Part shown: positions 1 through 10,849 of the stretch, piece after piece
How positions within the stretch are numbered: the first letter of the stretch is position 1
Layout: each line of letters begins with the position of its first letter
Source of the DNA: Eleginops maclovinus
Taxonomy: Eukaryota > Chordata > Actinopteri > Perciformes > Eleginopidae
Reading direction: 5' to 3'
Length of the DNA: 64,000 nt
NCBI RefSeq assembly: GCF_036324505.1
Contig: NC_086354.1
Coordinates: 1,754,725-1,818,724, forward strand
Made by a program: the position numbers and the translations under genes
Notes under the pieces: generated by a model
Database searches by the model: none
The model's input: the letters and a program-made list of their open reading frames with translations, nothing else
What the model was told of the DNA's origin: nothing

Positions 1-288
1 GCTATTGTTGAGAAATGTAGTATGAATGGTGGTCAAAGGAAAGAAAAAACGGTGAGATCAAGATATTACGGCGAAAGTTACCTTTTGTTTGGTTTGACTT
101 TCCCCAGGGATCCGAGCGCACCTGCCCCCGTTATTATGTGTGGGAAAAGCTATCATACAGTGCCATGGTCCCATGCATGCTCAAACGTTGTCTCCAAATG
201 AAACATCAACATTTAAGTTGGAGACTGAGAGGTGACAGAGCTAAGCAAACGTTTGGCACATTCTCCAAATAATGATATCTTTTATAAT

Positions 289-1182
289 CAGTGATGGGCA
301 AGTTACTTCCAAAATGTAATACAGTACATATTACTTATTACACTCTTTTTAAAGTAATAAGTTACATTATTACTGTCTCTGCACTGTAATGCGTTACTCT
401 GAGTTACTTTCACCAAAATAACTGCAAAAGTATGGCTTATAATGCTAAAATGTAATTTATTTTAGCTCAGTAATTAAAGCTATCTATCTTTCTGGCAGTA
501 CATGCTGAACATTAGGAAAATACCTAGAAATTAAACTCATGCTCAGTTTTAGTGGGCTGAATAATATGTGATACCGGTAACATGACGTCTCTGTGTGTTA
601 TTAATAACATGTTAGTGGAGCCTCTGCACGGCCCTGTAACCTGCTGTATATGAACGAGTCTCAATGGCAACGTTAGCTCACCTTGTCATTGGTGTGTTAA
701 CAGGGATTTGGCTGACAAGCTTTCTAAAAGCCGGTGATTCCACAGAGGACAGAGGCTGCATATCTTCAACACTCTCAACTTCTCGGGATTCAAGCAGGAG
801 ACCCAGAGAAAGTTACATTCTGTTGCTTTGGCCTGCGCGCACTCCTGTCTTTTTCTTTTCTCTTCTCCGAGCCCGCAGCTCTCAATCACAAATCTGTTTC
901 TGCAGCCCTCTTAACCAATAGTAAACAGGCTTACTGAGTTACTATTCTACCTGCACAGTTATTTTTCTGGTGTCGGAATGTCTTGCGATGTTTGTGAATT
1001 CTTAGAAACAAAACACCACATCATTTCGGGTTAAAATGTGTTGTAACTGCGTTACTGAGAATTGTAACAGGGTATTATATTACCCACATTTCAGAAGTAA
1101 TGCGTTATGTTACTGTGTTACAGCTGAAAGCAATACATTACTGTAACTCCATTACTTTTTTAACGCGTTACAACCTACACTG
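289..1182. mobile_element. Non-autonomous hAT-like element (CAGTG ends)
   Basis: The left end reads CAGTGATGGGCAAGTTAC and the right end, reverse complemented, reads CAGTGTAGGTTGTAACGCG. The element is flanked by the 8-bp direct repeat TTTATAAT (281-288 and 1183-1190), which is the duplication size of hAT transposases. There is no transposase ORF; the small ORFs inside do not look like protein. The ends are rich in GTTAC/GTAAC words, as in fish MITEs of this type. Two further copies of the family lie at 53243-56280 (same orientation, interrupted) and about 56540-57033 (opposite orientation). Confidence 0.8.
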
Positions 1183-1190
1183 TTTATAAT

Positions 1191-2063
1191 ATTATGAGTT
1201 CAGACTAAGGCGTTGCGACAACGCTGCTGCAGGCTTCTTCGTTTCTGTGTGCAGAGCTGAAAAGTGAAAACATTAAGGCTTTCGAGCAGTGTCGTTTTTT
1301 AGCCTATAAAACAAATCCCAGCAAAAACACGTTAACAGCCCCCTTTCAAAAATATTTCTTCCAGCGCCCAGAACTTTTTCTGAACGCCCCCTGGGGGGGC
1401 ACTACCACCCCCGTTGAGAATCCCTGCTCTAAATGATAGGAAAGGAGCTTTAATGCTTCTAGTATAATCTCCTTCAGCTAAGGAAACACTGGACCTTCTT
1501 ACTTTTTCACTGAAATGATCAAATAAAGTCAACAGTTCATAGTGTTAACTGAGTTCTATAGGGTTTCCTAACGTGTTTAAAATGTTTCTGAATGGTGATA
1601 TAGACAGTGATGGGTGTGAAGGCCCAACAATTTATGTAAATATTTGCATATATTTATAATTACTTTTCAAAGATTTTCTTACAATCATATGTAATGGGAT
1701 TTGTATGTTTTAACCTTGGTAATGAAGAATATATACATATACAAGATGCAAAGTATCCTATATTTATAACTTATAGTAGTCCACTGAACAGAAAATTGCA
1801 GTTCCCCACAGCAGACCAAAATTAATAACGTCAGCTGGCGCATCACAATTACATCGGATAGTGTAATTGTAGTCGAATTCTCAAAGCATGGAAGTTGTTT
1901 TTTCCTCATTCCTGATGAATTCTCCTTTCGTCTATCCCTAACCCAGCACTCCGAAGTGCATCACATGACTGAAGCTACAGGAAACTGTGTGTCAGTTGAA
2001 GGCTAAAACAAATCTGTATCCACATTAATGCACTTCCCCTCCCTATACGGCCATATATACTGT
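1191..2063. other. Intronic/flanking DNA, no gene seen
   Basis: No coding signal is visible. Bases 1191-1255 resemble, in reverse complement, the stretch at about 56485-56545 that flanks another copy of the 289-1182 element. The shared repeat is therefore larger than the MITE. The stretch at 1340-1425 has a GC-rich CCCCCTGGGGGGG palindromic word typical of repeat debris. Confidence 0.5.
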
Positions 2064-2073
2064 ATGATGGTGG

Positions 2074-2116
<43 letters not shown>

Positions 2117-2117
2117 G
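2064..2117. repeat. (GAT)n microsatellite
   Basis: About 17 near-perfect GAT repeats, followed by a GAGGAGGAGGATGATGAT tail to about 2143. It lies in the intron some 30-55 bp beyond the 5' splice site of the exon ending at 2172. Confidence 0.95.
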
Positions 2118-2171
2118 ATGAGGAGGAGGAGGATGATGATGATTATAATTGGGGAGTACAAAAGTCAATAC

Positions 2172-2323
2172 CTGTAAGTGTCTGAGTTGGTTGAGTTGGA
2201 ATTGCAGATCACACACATTTCTCTTCGCTAACACCAAGCTCTGCTGCAGTCGGCTGTGAGAGGGGGAGGCAGGGCTCAGGCCATCAATCACAGCCGCAGG
2301 GACCTCGGACTCAGATGACGCTC
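2172..2323 (-). CDS. skt (kiaa1217): Sickle tail/KIAA1217-like protein, exon 9 of those visible
   Basis: 152-bp exon, the last one visible before the gene runs off the left edge. The acceptor is CTTTAG at 2324-2329 and the donor is CAG|GTATTG at 2172/2171. The frame starts with two bases completing a Gly codon from the 38-bp exon and ends in phase 0. It encodes a Ser/Pro-rich linker followed by a Leu/Gln-rich helical start (LQFQLNQLRHLQ). In KIAA1217 and SRCIN1 the corresponding stretch leads into the central coiled-coil region that binds partner proteins. The next coding exon is not found in 1-2171. Confidence 0.8.
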
Positions 2324-2439
2324 CTAAAGGTCAAAGCAAGGTGTTTTAAAAGATTGTCAATGTAGCATATTCTTTGTGGCAGGTTAACATTAACATCCGT
2401 TAAAATATGGAAATAATAGACAATAAAAAACTTTCTCAC

Positions 2440-2477
2440 CAGGTCTGTTTTTGAGATGTTCGCATTCAGCATTCTCA
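2440..2477 (-). CDS. skt (kiaa1217): Sickle tail/KIAA1217-like protein, 38-bp micro-exon
   Basis: This exon is inferred from splicing arithmetic. The exons at 2693-2788 and 2172-2323 are out of phase with each other and give an early stop if joined directly. Between them lies ATTTTCAG|TGAGAATG...GACCTG|GTGAGA, a good acceptor and a strong donor 38 bp apart. Using it restores the frame and adds the peptide SENAECEHLKNRPG across the two junctions. It is too short to be found as an ORF. The residues are charged, consistent with the variable linker of this family. Confidence 0.75.
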
Positions 2478-2692
2478 CTGAAAATCACACAGACAGTTAC
2501 ATAATAAATGTACCTTGGTCTCGCCAGGGTTAATACAGTACACTCAACTCACTTCATGGTATTACCTGAATTATACAGAAAGGTTTGGTAGCCCATGTTA
2601 ATTATTTTCTTTCTCAAGCTAATATATGACTTTGTAAACAAATAATGGATGAATAAAAGTACATATTGAGCTGCTGCTCTGCTGTTACACAC

Positions 2693-2788
2693 CTGAGAGC
2701 CTTGACTGCTGGAACCTCTGCCACCAGAGCACTGTGCACCAGACCTGCTAGACTGGCTATCTGTTCCTCCATGGCTTTCATTCTTTCA
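2693..2788 (-). CDS. skt (kiaa1217): Sickle tail/KIAA1217-like protein, 'ERM..MEEQIASL' exon
   Basis: 96-bp exon with acceptor TTTTTCAG at 2789 onward and donor CAG|GTGTGT at 2693. It encodes SERMKAMEEQIASLAGLVHS and onward. This helical segment is among the best-conserved parts of the KIAA1217/SRCIN1 family, where the usual form is ERM-AMEKQIASLTGLVQSAL. The phase matches the end of the 5268-5585 exon (AG + T = Ser). Confidence 0.85.
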
Positions 2789-3781
2789 CTGAAAAATACA
2801 AAGACATGCACAGTATCACATGAGGTCTTAAATGTGGCATCTATATAATATCTTAATCATAAATGTTTCATAATTGTCTAAAATTCACAATGCAATTGAG
2901 CAGACATGCTGAAAAATGAGATGAACACCTCCTCACTGTGTGGCATTCTGGCCCATATTAGTGTTAATATAATATTTAGGGCTAACTAGAGCTGAAGATC
3001 TTCTTTTTTGTAATGTTCTTTTCCAACCGCAGTGTCTATCCTTGAGGTCGCAGAAAGAACACACGGCAGACTACTGTAATGTTTGTCAAAAGACAACTCA
3101 ACATCAACAAAGAAAAGATCTCTCTTGCTCTGTAGGAGTGCTTCAAGATTGCCAAAATGACAATCAACATTTTTCTGATTATGCTTTAATTAGTAAAAAA
3201 ATGTTTGTTTTGCACTTTAACATTTAAATAAAAGCATTGCTCTCTGATGAAAGCTACACAGCACAGACAGACAGGACCATCATGTTAATTTATTTGTAGG
3301 AAGCCCTAATCATGATTGCCATTCAAATTACATTTATTGAAGCAGTGTGTGATTGCTGCATATGGGGCCTCATTTATAAAATGGATTCACGTAAAAAGAT
3401 GGTGTACGTAGAAATTTATAAAACAGTGCACATGCATGTCCTACTCCGGTTTCCCTTTATAAATCATAATCAGCTCGAAATGCAGCGCAGCTTTTGCTTT
3501 TACGTATCGCCCATATTTGCATTTAAATAGTTAAAGGAACGCCCCATATTAATATTCTTTTAGACTGGCTGCTTGAAGAAGATTGTAGGAAATGCTGACA
3601 GAACAGCTAAGAAAAACCATTTCACACCATGTTAGATTTTGGTTCCTGATGGGGAGGTGCAGACAAGTTAAACATATTGTTTGGTGGATGCAGTTTGAAG
3701 ATAACAAGGAATGGCAGCATGTGGAGCACTCTGTGAACTCTGCTGCCTCGGAAGGTTCGATCGTCACCAAAATCAATTAAA

Positions 3782-3930
3782 AAGTCCAACACAGTGAATG
3801 ACAAAATACACACAGCCTCACAGGCAGAGTGTTTGTGTCACGGGACCGGGGACAGGGGACACCTCTCCCCTTAATGAGAAACTGTCAGAAATTATTGGGG
3901 AATCCCTTTGGAGTCATGAGGGGGAGGGGG
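3782..3930 (+). pseudogene. Myb/SANT-like (Harbinger accessory ORF) remnant
   Basis: Shifting frames encode an N..KKS...VHT.SQAE-like stretch, then AHRQSVCVTGPGTGD followed by PLNEKLSEIIGESLWS. This is the C-terminal pattern of the Myb/SANT-like DNA-binding proteins (NAIF1-like) encoded as the second gene of Harbinger transposons. The frame is broken, the N-terminal helices are only weakly visible, and there is no usable start. It is called from pattern memory, so the family is tentative. Confidence 0.4.
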
Positions 3931-4358
3931 GTTTGCACATGTACTGTATGTACAAACAGCTGGGACATTATTCACAAAAAAGATTTTTATTTATTTGGTC
4001 TTTTGTGTTCCGGCTGTCAGTCAGCTGTGTGCAGCGTCTCCACTGCATCATGTGCACCTTAACCCCACAGCAGCAACTATGTTAACCAGTCAAAGAAAAG
4101 AAAACATATGTTGTGTGATGTCAGCACTAGAAATTTACCAAATACATGGTGTTAGTAGTTTCCATACTTCTTGTGTTGTATAGGCTAAGCGAGCTATCAA
4201 TTCTTGGCAAACGGCATATTAATAATTAAAATGATAACGGTATATAGTATATAAAACCATGCTCTATAGAACCTATATAAATGCAAAATGGCGTCAGTTT
4301 AGACGTAATTCTGTCTTTCTGTATACCACATCATTTATGAGAATACATTTCATAACTT

Positions 4359-4850
4359 TAAAGGCCCCCTATTATGCAAAGTGCATTTTTTGATGTCTTT
4401 TGTACATAAATATGTGTCCCGGTGTGTAAGGAGACTCACCAAGTGTCAGAAAATACAACCCTCTCTCTATTCCTCCTTACCCAAATCTCTAAAAACAGGG
4501 GTACAAACGAGCTGATCCAGATTTGCTTTGGTTATAAGATAAGATAAGATTAAGATTCAACTTTATTGTCATTGCACAGAGTACAAGTACTAGGACAACG
4601 AAATGCGGTCTCTGCATTTGACCCATCCTAGTGTTAGGAGCAGTGGGCTGCCATTATGTACGGCGCCCGGGGAGCAGTGTAGGTAACCAGTGTCTTGCTC
4701 AGGGACACCACGGTGGCACTTGGTCTTTCAGGGACTTGAACTGGTGACCCTCCAGTTCCCAGGCCAAGCCCCTATGGACTTTGCCACCACCGCCCTTATG
4801 ACGTTATAACTGAAAATATGGGCTGGCTTTACATTGAACTCCTGGCAACG
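4359..4850. mobile_element. MITE copy 1 (AAAGGYCCCCTATTATGC family), truncated
   Basis: Begins TTAAAGGCCCCCTATTATGC and is clearly homologous over its length to the copy at 32674-33369, sharing the stretch around GAGCTGATCCAGATTTGC. It loses similarity after about 4850, so its right end is missing. It is split by an unrelated 260-bp insertion at 4536-4795. Confidence 0.7.
4536..4795. mobile_element. Short interspersed repeat inserted in MITE copy 1
   Basis: Comparison with the uninterrupted copy at 32674-33369 shows that this block is an insertion in GGTTATGAC. It is flanked by TTAT at 4532-4535 and 4796-4799. It starts with AAGATAAGATAAGATT and contains ATTCAACTTTATTGTCATTGC and a CACCACGGTGGCACTTGG segment, a frequent dispersed repeat type in fish introns. 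I cannot assign it to a named family. Confidence 0.6.
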
Positions 4851-5267
4851 ATAACATATCCATATTTATTCACTTCTTAAAGCTATGTTTTTGTGTGCAC
4901 TCAGGAGTATAAAACAGTTATGTGTTTGATTATTTTAAGATTTAAGCTTTTATCCAGCTAAATAATTCTTCATACATGATACATTAGTAATATTTCGATT
5001 CATGGTATTATTTTCACATGTTTCCCTCTAAGTGGAGGATCAAACATTTTCCTGGTTTGTTGTTTATAAATTGAAAAGATTGCTTAGAAATTTGCATATG
5101 CCATCTTTTGCCACACAAGACATCTGTTTGCCATCTTTATACATGAGGTCCCTGGTCTGTACCAATGTGTTTGAAAACTTAGGTCTGAAGAGGACTTTTA
5201 TTAAATATACACCTCATTAAATGTTGACAATGAAGAAATGAAGGGTGTCACTCTGGCTATAGCTCAC

Positions 5268-5585
5268 CTCTGGGGGTTGTTGGTAGTCACATGACCCTGA
5301 AGCAGTCTCTCTGGTTGTCCCAGAGGGCTGTCCAAAAAAACGGACGAGGTAGAGGAGGAGGAGCCACTTCCTCTGCTTCTGTTGACAATTTCCACTTGGA
5401 CCCCGTTACTATCCTGCCACAGGGACCGGTGAATCGGAGACATCCTCTCTGGAGACACCAGGCCCACGCCTCCGATGATCTGTCCTCCACTCATCCTAAC
5501 TTCATTGACTCTGTGAGGGGGAGGGGGCGGGGTTTTGGTTCCCATCGGTGGAAACTGGCTGTCTCCCAACTTCCTGCTCTTCTGC
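5268..5585 (-). CDS. skt (kiaa1217): Sickle tail/KIAA1217-like protein, 'RQKSRK' exon
   Basis: 318-bp exon with acceptor ATGCAG|GCAGAAG at 5586/5585 and donor AGAG|GTGAGC at 5268. It starts in phase 2 (AG + G = Arg), giving RQKSRK, then a five-proline run followed by HRV. These are close matches to the KIAA1217 region where a RQKSRK block precedes a TPP..PHRV motif. The Pro run is a potential SH3 ligand. The second half is Ser-rich and more divergent. In the genome it is separated from the preceding exon (33690) by a 28-kb intron filled with transposons. Confidence 0.88.
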
Positions 5586-5977
5586 CTGCATGGTGGAAAA
5601 AATATGCAATGTATGGATTCATATACACCTGGTTACAGAAACATCCCAGAGTGTGGTGGGCCCCATGACTGAAAATGCTACCATTGTATTACAATCTATC
5701 ACTCCTCCAGTGTATGTTACTGATCTGTTCTTCCTCTACCAGTGGCAATCCGTCAGGGCCCTCAAGGCCCTCTGTTGAATGTTTTTAATATTTAAAAACA
5801 TTACATTTTTATTGTTATATTTTTCATTAGTTTTACCAAACTAACTTGATGCAATTGTATTCAAAATAACATTTCCAAATAAATAAATCCTTCAAACCTG
5901 CATATTCAGTTTCTGTTGGAATGTGAAGGATTAAATGAAAGAAGCTCCTTTGGCCTCTCGGGAGTTACTGGAGAGAT
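5586..5977. other. Intron start, no gene seen
   Basis: Intronic DNA between the exon ending at 5585 and the transposon nest. It is AT-rich around 5780-5900. No coding or repeat structure stands out. Confidence 0.5.
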
Positions 5978-6059
5978 AGTAGCCGTGTCTCAATTCAACG
6001 GCCGCATGCTTCGGAGGACCCAGCCTACGCGGTCGACGGAGGACCCAACACACGACCAG

Positions 6060-6475
6060 ACGGCAACGTTGCCTACAAGTCGCCATTTGGTCATGGCGAC
6101 ATTACTTTCTGGCAACTTTGTGGCAACATCAAATTACATTGCCGCAACGTAGCTAGTAGCTTGGTCATTTTGCTAACGTTACCACTGGGTAGCGTGAGTG
6201 ACGTTGCCACAACGTTGCCTATAGGAAGTTGCCACCAAGTAAAATAAATACGTTGCTGCAACATAGTGGTGTGGTCATTTGCTGACGTTGCCACTTGGTA
6301 CCGGGAGTAGCCTAACATTGCCGCGATGTAGTGGTGAGGTAATTTTGTGACGTTGCCCTATGGTGCCGTTGATAACGTTACCGCGATGTAGTGGTGTGGT
6401 CACTTGCTAACGTTGCCACTTGTTAACGCAAGTCATGTTAAGGCGACGTAGTGGTGTGGTCATTTACTTACCGTG
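6060..6475. repeat. Subterminal minisatellite, about 60-bp unit
   Basis: Five to six degenerate units, each containing ACGTTGCCACTTGG, then GCCGCGATGTAGTGGTGTGG and TCATTTGCT. The clearest are between 6170 and 6475. The words GCAACGTTGCC are palindromic. A less regular array built from the same words, inverted, lies at 29150-29395. Confidence 0.75.
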
Positions 6476-8242
6476 ACGTCAAACTTCAGAATAGGCTCAA
6501 TGAAAATTCAATGCAGACACTGTTAATTGTGAAATTTCCCAAATAGATGGAGTTTAAAATGATTATTTTGTTAATATAGAATTGGAAAGTAAAAATAGTC
6601 AAATTGCTGGAGGGTCATATGAGAAAGGAAAACAACAATAGCCTACATAGTATAATTATTTATTTTCACAGTACATAGACCACCTGAATTTCAATTAAAC
6701 TGTTGGGACCACGTGGTTATAACAAAAATCTGTCAGCTCATGCAAAGAACTACAATGGAAACACCAGAATATATCATCGTGCTATACATCACATAGGGAG
6801 TACAAATACAAGCAGTCACGTCAATGTGAAATTATAACACTTGAAGAAACAAATGAATCGACAAAAGAGCTAGAAATAACATACCTTCAAAATATTAAAA
6901 AAGTAGAAATAACAACAGTACTGTAGCTCAGCACAGAGATATGATAACTGTTAACTAAGCGCATGCATAGAAATAATGGCATATTTTTCTATGCAATATA
7001 ACAAAACATAAAATACATTAAATAAACACACATAAAACAGTGGTTAATTACTTATGTCCAGTATGTGTCATCACTGCCTGTGGCTGGTCCACAGGGGAGA
7101 ACAATCAGAAATATGTGATAAGAACTTAGCGCAGTATTATGACCGCATAACACATGTTGAAAGCTACAATGTGATTGTGGGAATTTTCAGCTACAAATTA
7201 CACTCTTTCAGAAATTACAACTCTAAATGTGTTGCTTTTTGTGTACATCACCACTTGTTATTGCTGCCCATTAACACACCTGTTATGGAAAAGATTCTTA
7301 TTTGCCTTTTTAGCCATGTTTTGGGATAAGGCAAAACTTTTTCTACAATGTGATTCATAAAGCCATGGAGAAATGTTTAGGGGGTGGTGGGGCGCATAAG
7401 CCTATTCAGATCAGATCTTATAGGTACTGACTGGAAAGACTTCCTTTAGAACTGCAATTCTTGGTTATTTTCTACCTCTTTTTTTTAAGTCATACCAATT
7501 TAGCTTAGAATGATGGTTAATGGTTAATAACAAATAACAATAAATATGAGTCAAGAAGACTAGGTTAGAAACAAAACACAATCTTAATTCTTCTCTTGTA
7601 CTTGTAAATTACATTATAGAATGTCTTTCAACTAATAGGAAGTAAATAAATGATTCCTTTACATGCAAGTACCGTATAAGATTCAATGCAAGTTGCTATG
7701 GACAAAAGCGTCAGCCAACTAAAACAATTATCTTGTGAAATACAATGTGGTCGTGCCAACAGACAATTTCGACAGTTCAAAGTAAAATAAACAAACACAA
7801 ACTTCCTCTTCTTGACCACACTAGTCAACCTGGAAAGTGAAATAAAATGGCTCTGTGCGTTGTGTACGAAGGTATGCACACCACCACACCCGTTACTTGC
7901 TTTTTTTCTCAGTAAGGATGATGTGAAGATGGGCAAGCATGTTTCGGGTGTTTTGGAAAGGATCGCTGCAGCTGTAGACTGGAAATGGTCCCTCATCATG
8001 GAAGGTCAACGCAGAGACTAGCTCGTTCTAGTCGCAATATCCACAGTTGAACCAGTTCAAGTTCTTCAGGATTTCTGATGGTAAACAAGGTAAGACAATT
8101 ATTTTATTTTTTGTCATTTCTTTAAATTTCAAGTTGTGTCTAAATAAATAAAATAAGGGAGAATCACCCCTTCACAGCCCACGAGAACATCACACTGCTC
8201 CGGCATGCGTTCAAGTTCTACTTGGTTGTCATGGGTTACGAG
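6476..8242. other. AT-rich non-coding stretch in transposon nest
   Basis: Contains the inverted-repeat arm 7175-7322. A short open stretch at 7905-8030 (plus) shows no family I recognise. The rest is AT-rich without features. It ends with the target site of the 8243-9067 element. Confidence 0.4.
7175..7322. repeat. Left arm of a 148-bp inverted repeat
   Basis: Reads GGGAATTTTCAGCTACAAAT through CCATGTTTTG. The reverse complement is present at 26634-26782 with only a handful of mismatches. Similarity stops abruptly at both sides. At the right arm the boundary falls inside the exon-like segment at 26586-26660. Confidence 0.85.
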
Positions 8243-9067
8243 CAGTGGCGGCTCCTGACAAATTTCTCAGGGGGGGCAAAAGTTGTGATGATGGCTAAGA
8301 TGACCCATTCAATGGGTAAAATAATAATAAATAAAAGTCAGATAGCCAGCTTTACAGTGTCACATCTCATTGTTTAATTTGGTTTTCAACCACTAGATGC
8401 AACCCCAGACATAAAATATACAATACATTTGGTTCCACAATAAAACACACATTAACAGATAGTTTGTCATCTAATAGTTTGCCCTTGAAATCACTTTTAG
8501 CACAGTCTACAATTTATAGCCATCATGGATGCCATAGCAATAATCAAATCAAATTATACTATAATCAAAACTGTAATTAATCAAAATTTTCCAGAACATA
8601 TTCCATTTACCACTATACAGTTTACAGGTTTAGTAAAGGTATAGAAAACCAACAGACCCAACAGGCATCGAATCGGCGGTCTCCGCCAGACGCGCGCGCT
8701 GTACGTCCGAGCACGCATCAGTGCGTAACTGCGTATGACGAAATCACGTTAGGGCAAGCCCCCCCGGAGCCCATAGAAATGCATTGTATCGTTCGATTTT
8801 TGAAAAAACGAGTCTCAACATGTAAGTCTATGAGAGCGCCTGGGGCGATTTTCAATCTGACTGATATCGCCCCAAGGGGGCGGGGCTACTGGTTGGACAG
8901 TGACATCCAGGCTGCTGATTGTCGCAGCGATATTCAGGCTGCTGTTTGGACTATACTATTAAGACTTAGACCGGCAAAATAAACTCTTTTCTCTCTTTTT
9001 TTTTTTTTTTTTCGTTTGGCTTAAGGAGGGCGGTGCACTATCGCCCCCTATGGGCCAGCCGCCCCTG
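8243..9067. mobile_element. Non-autonomous hAT element (CAGTGGCGGCT ends)
   Basis: Left end CAGTGGCGGCTCCTG; right end AGCCGCCCCTG, i.e. CAGGGGCGGCT in reverse complement. Flanked by the 8-bp direct repeat GTTACGAG (8235-8242 and 9068-9075). 825 bp long, without a transposase. It resembles the GGCGGCTCC end at 9919 of the ZMYM1-like hAT and may have been mobilised by that family. It contains a GC-rich block near 8670-8760 and an A/T run near 9000. Confidence 0.88.
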
Positions 9068-9082
9068 GTTACGAGGCTAAGG

Positions 9083-9477
9083 CAGTGTTGCCAACTTGGC
9101 GACTTTTCAAATCCTCTTGGCGACTTTATTTTAATTTTAAAGCGACTAGTGACAAATCCAGCGATTTTTTTCTGGTGTTATTGGAGAGTTTTCTGGTGTT
9201 TTGAAGACTCTGACGTGAAAGCATGCATCATTCTGCATTTACTCTCCTCCAGGAGCACCGGGTGCTGCCGTGAGCCCCTCCGCCGTCCCAAGGCACTCAT
9301 AGGCGGTCAGTCTCACAGTAGCCTTGCGCCGCAGTCCCAGCTGCAGTCAAAACGACTCACAATCTCCGCATCCCGACAGCAAATTAATCGCACATGCGCA
9401 AAGCCACCGCTCTCACTGGCTAGCGACTTTCAGAACAGCCAATAGCTACTTTTCTTACTGAGGAGTTGGCAACACTG
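9083..9477. mobile_element. Non-autonomous hAT element (CAGTGTTGCCAACT ends)
   Basis: 395 bp with terminal inverted repeats CAGTGTTGCCAACT (left) and AGTTGGCAACACTG (right). The flanking octamers GGCTAAGG (9075-9082) and GGCTAAAG (9478-9485) differ at one base. It sits 15 bp right of the previous element, so the two insertions hit nearly the same target. No coding sequence. Confidence 0.85.
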
Positions 9478-9485
9478 GGCTAAAG

Positions 9486-9918
9486 TTAAGGTTGGTGGTG
9501 ACTGACAGTTGAGGAGGACAGTCAAGGATTTTATTCGCACAGTTGTTGAGAGTTTATAATTTATTTAGTGTTATTTAGAGTTTATATATACAGTGTATGT
9601 TTTTATAGTAATATTTAGTCGTTTTTGAAGTTTAAGTTTTAGTTATATTTAGTAGTCTTTATTGTTAAGTGCTATAGCGTATTTAGCTTGTATATTTCCA
9701 TTTATCTTTTTCAATCGTTTTATATACATTTTAGTGTTTTAATCATTTTATTGTATTTAGCCTAGTTGTAGTGTTAGCTTTAGTTTAGCTCGACCACCTC
9801 CTTCACCCACTAGTAGTCCACAGTTTGGTGAGTATTAACATTAATTCATTTTTTTATAAATGCCGGTAGAGCTAGCTAGCTGCTAACATTAGCGCCAAAT
9901 CTTAATCAATGTCGCGCA
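9486..9918. other. AT-rich stretch with a possible untranslated first exon
   Basis: Very T-rich with repeated TTTAGT words and no ORF. It ends with CCACAGTTTG|GTGAGTATT at about 9817-9833, a good splice-donor context on the plus strand. If the outer giant element is real, this could be a 5' untranslated exon of the decayed gene at 26.4-28.1 kb. That is inference only. Confidence 0.3.
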
Positions 9919-10261
9919 GGGGCGGCTCCAGAAAATTATTGTCGGGGGGGCAATGGGGGGGTCTGAATTTTTATAGGAGGTGCTAGTGAATTCTGACATA
10001 ACGAACACCAAACACCACTGTTCCCGGGCTAATACACTACATTGAAATGCACGTTACTAAATGTTTATATACAACAAAGACAAGCATATTTAATTACTTG
10101 TATTTAATGAATCAACAAACAAGCAAGCACAAGAATACAATTCAAACCATAGCCACCACAGAGAACATCTGTGGATTTACTAGTGTAACAGAATTGTAGC
10201 AGTGTGTAGTGCAACACAGTAGCCTATACTCTTACCACTGTCTCTTAACTCACTGCATCTT

Positions 10262-10648
10262 TTGTCTCACCTCTGATCTCCTCTTTACTATCTCTTCACT
10301 CCTGTCTTCCTCTCTTCTTTTCTCAACTCCTCTGTTCTCCTCTCCTTCACTCTCCACTTCTGTCTTCCTCTGTTCTTCTCTCAACTCCTCTGTTCTCCTC
10401 TCCTTCACTCTCCACTGCTGTCTTCCTCTCTTCTTCTCTCAACTCCTCTGTTCTCCTCTCCTTCACTCTCCACTGCTGTCTTCCTCTCTTCTTATCTCAA
10501 CTCCTCTGTTCTCCTCTCCTTCACTCTCCACTTCTGTCTTCCTCTCATCTTCACTATCTCTCCTCCTCTGTTCTCCTCTCCTTCACTCTCCACTTCTGTC
10601 TTCCTCTCATCTTCACTATCTCTCCTCCTCTGTTCTCCTCTCCTCTCC
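10262..10648. repeat. CT-rich minisatellite, left block
   Basis: Tandem units of roughly 50-60 bp made of CTCCTTCACTCTCCAC, then TGTCTTCCTCTCTTC and TCTCAACTCCTCTGTTCTCC. Variants have TCATCTTCACTATCTCTCCTC in place of part of the unit. The same array resumes in the same orientation at 19717, on the far side of the LINE, so the LINE lies inside the array. Confidence 0.9.
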
Positions 10649-10849
10649 TTTCCGTTTCCGGTGTGAGTGTGAGTGTGAGCGAGCGGTGGTGGGGTGAGTG
10701 GCGCGGAGTTTTGAATTGGTTTCTGTCCTTTTTTCGGGTTTTCCCTGGTTTCTCCGTCTGTTCTATGTGCATGGTCAGGTAAGCTTTATTAATATTTTTA
10801 CTGTGTTGGCCGAGCGATCAGTGGTTGTGTCAGGTAGTTTTCGGGAGGA

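Larger units (their letters stand above)
3364..5152. mobile_element. Decayed Harbinger-like element (approximate ends)
   Basis: The left end GGGGCCTCATTTATAAA (3364-3380) pairs imperfectly with TTTATACATGAGGTCCC (about 5136-5152), the GGGGCCT-type terminal repeat seen in vertebrate PIF/Harbinger elements. Inside, on the plus strand, is a Myb/SANT-like remnant (see 3782-3930). No DDE transposase is recognisable, and no 3-bp target duplication could be fixed. It carries younger insertions at 4359-4850. It lies in the intron between the exons at 5268 and 2788. Confidence 0.4.

Noticed and set aside
2043..2291. 82-codon ORF with a poly-His run
   Set aside because: The His run is the GAT microsatellite read in antisense. 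Only 2172-2323 is a true exon; the rest reads into the intron.
6100..6318. Small ORFs over the 6060-6475 array
   Set aside because: They follow the minisatellite unit and change frame with it; no codon signal.
10209..10697. 162-codon Ser/Leu-rich ORF, and a similar one at 19668-20081
   Set aside because: Low-complexity translation of the CT-rich minisatellite.
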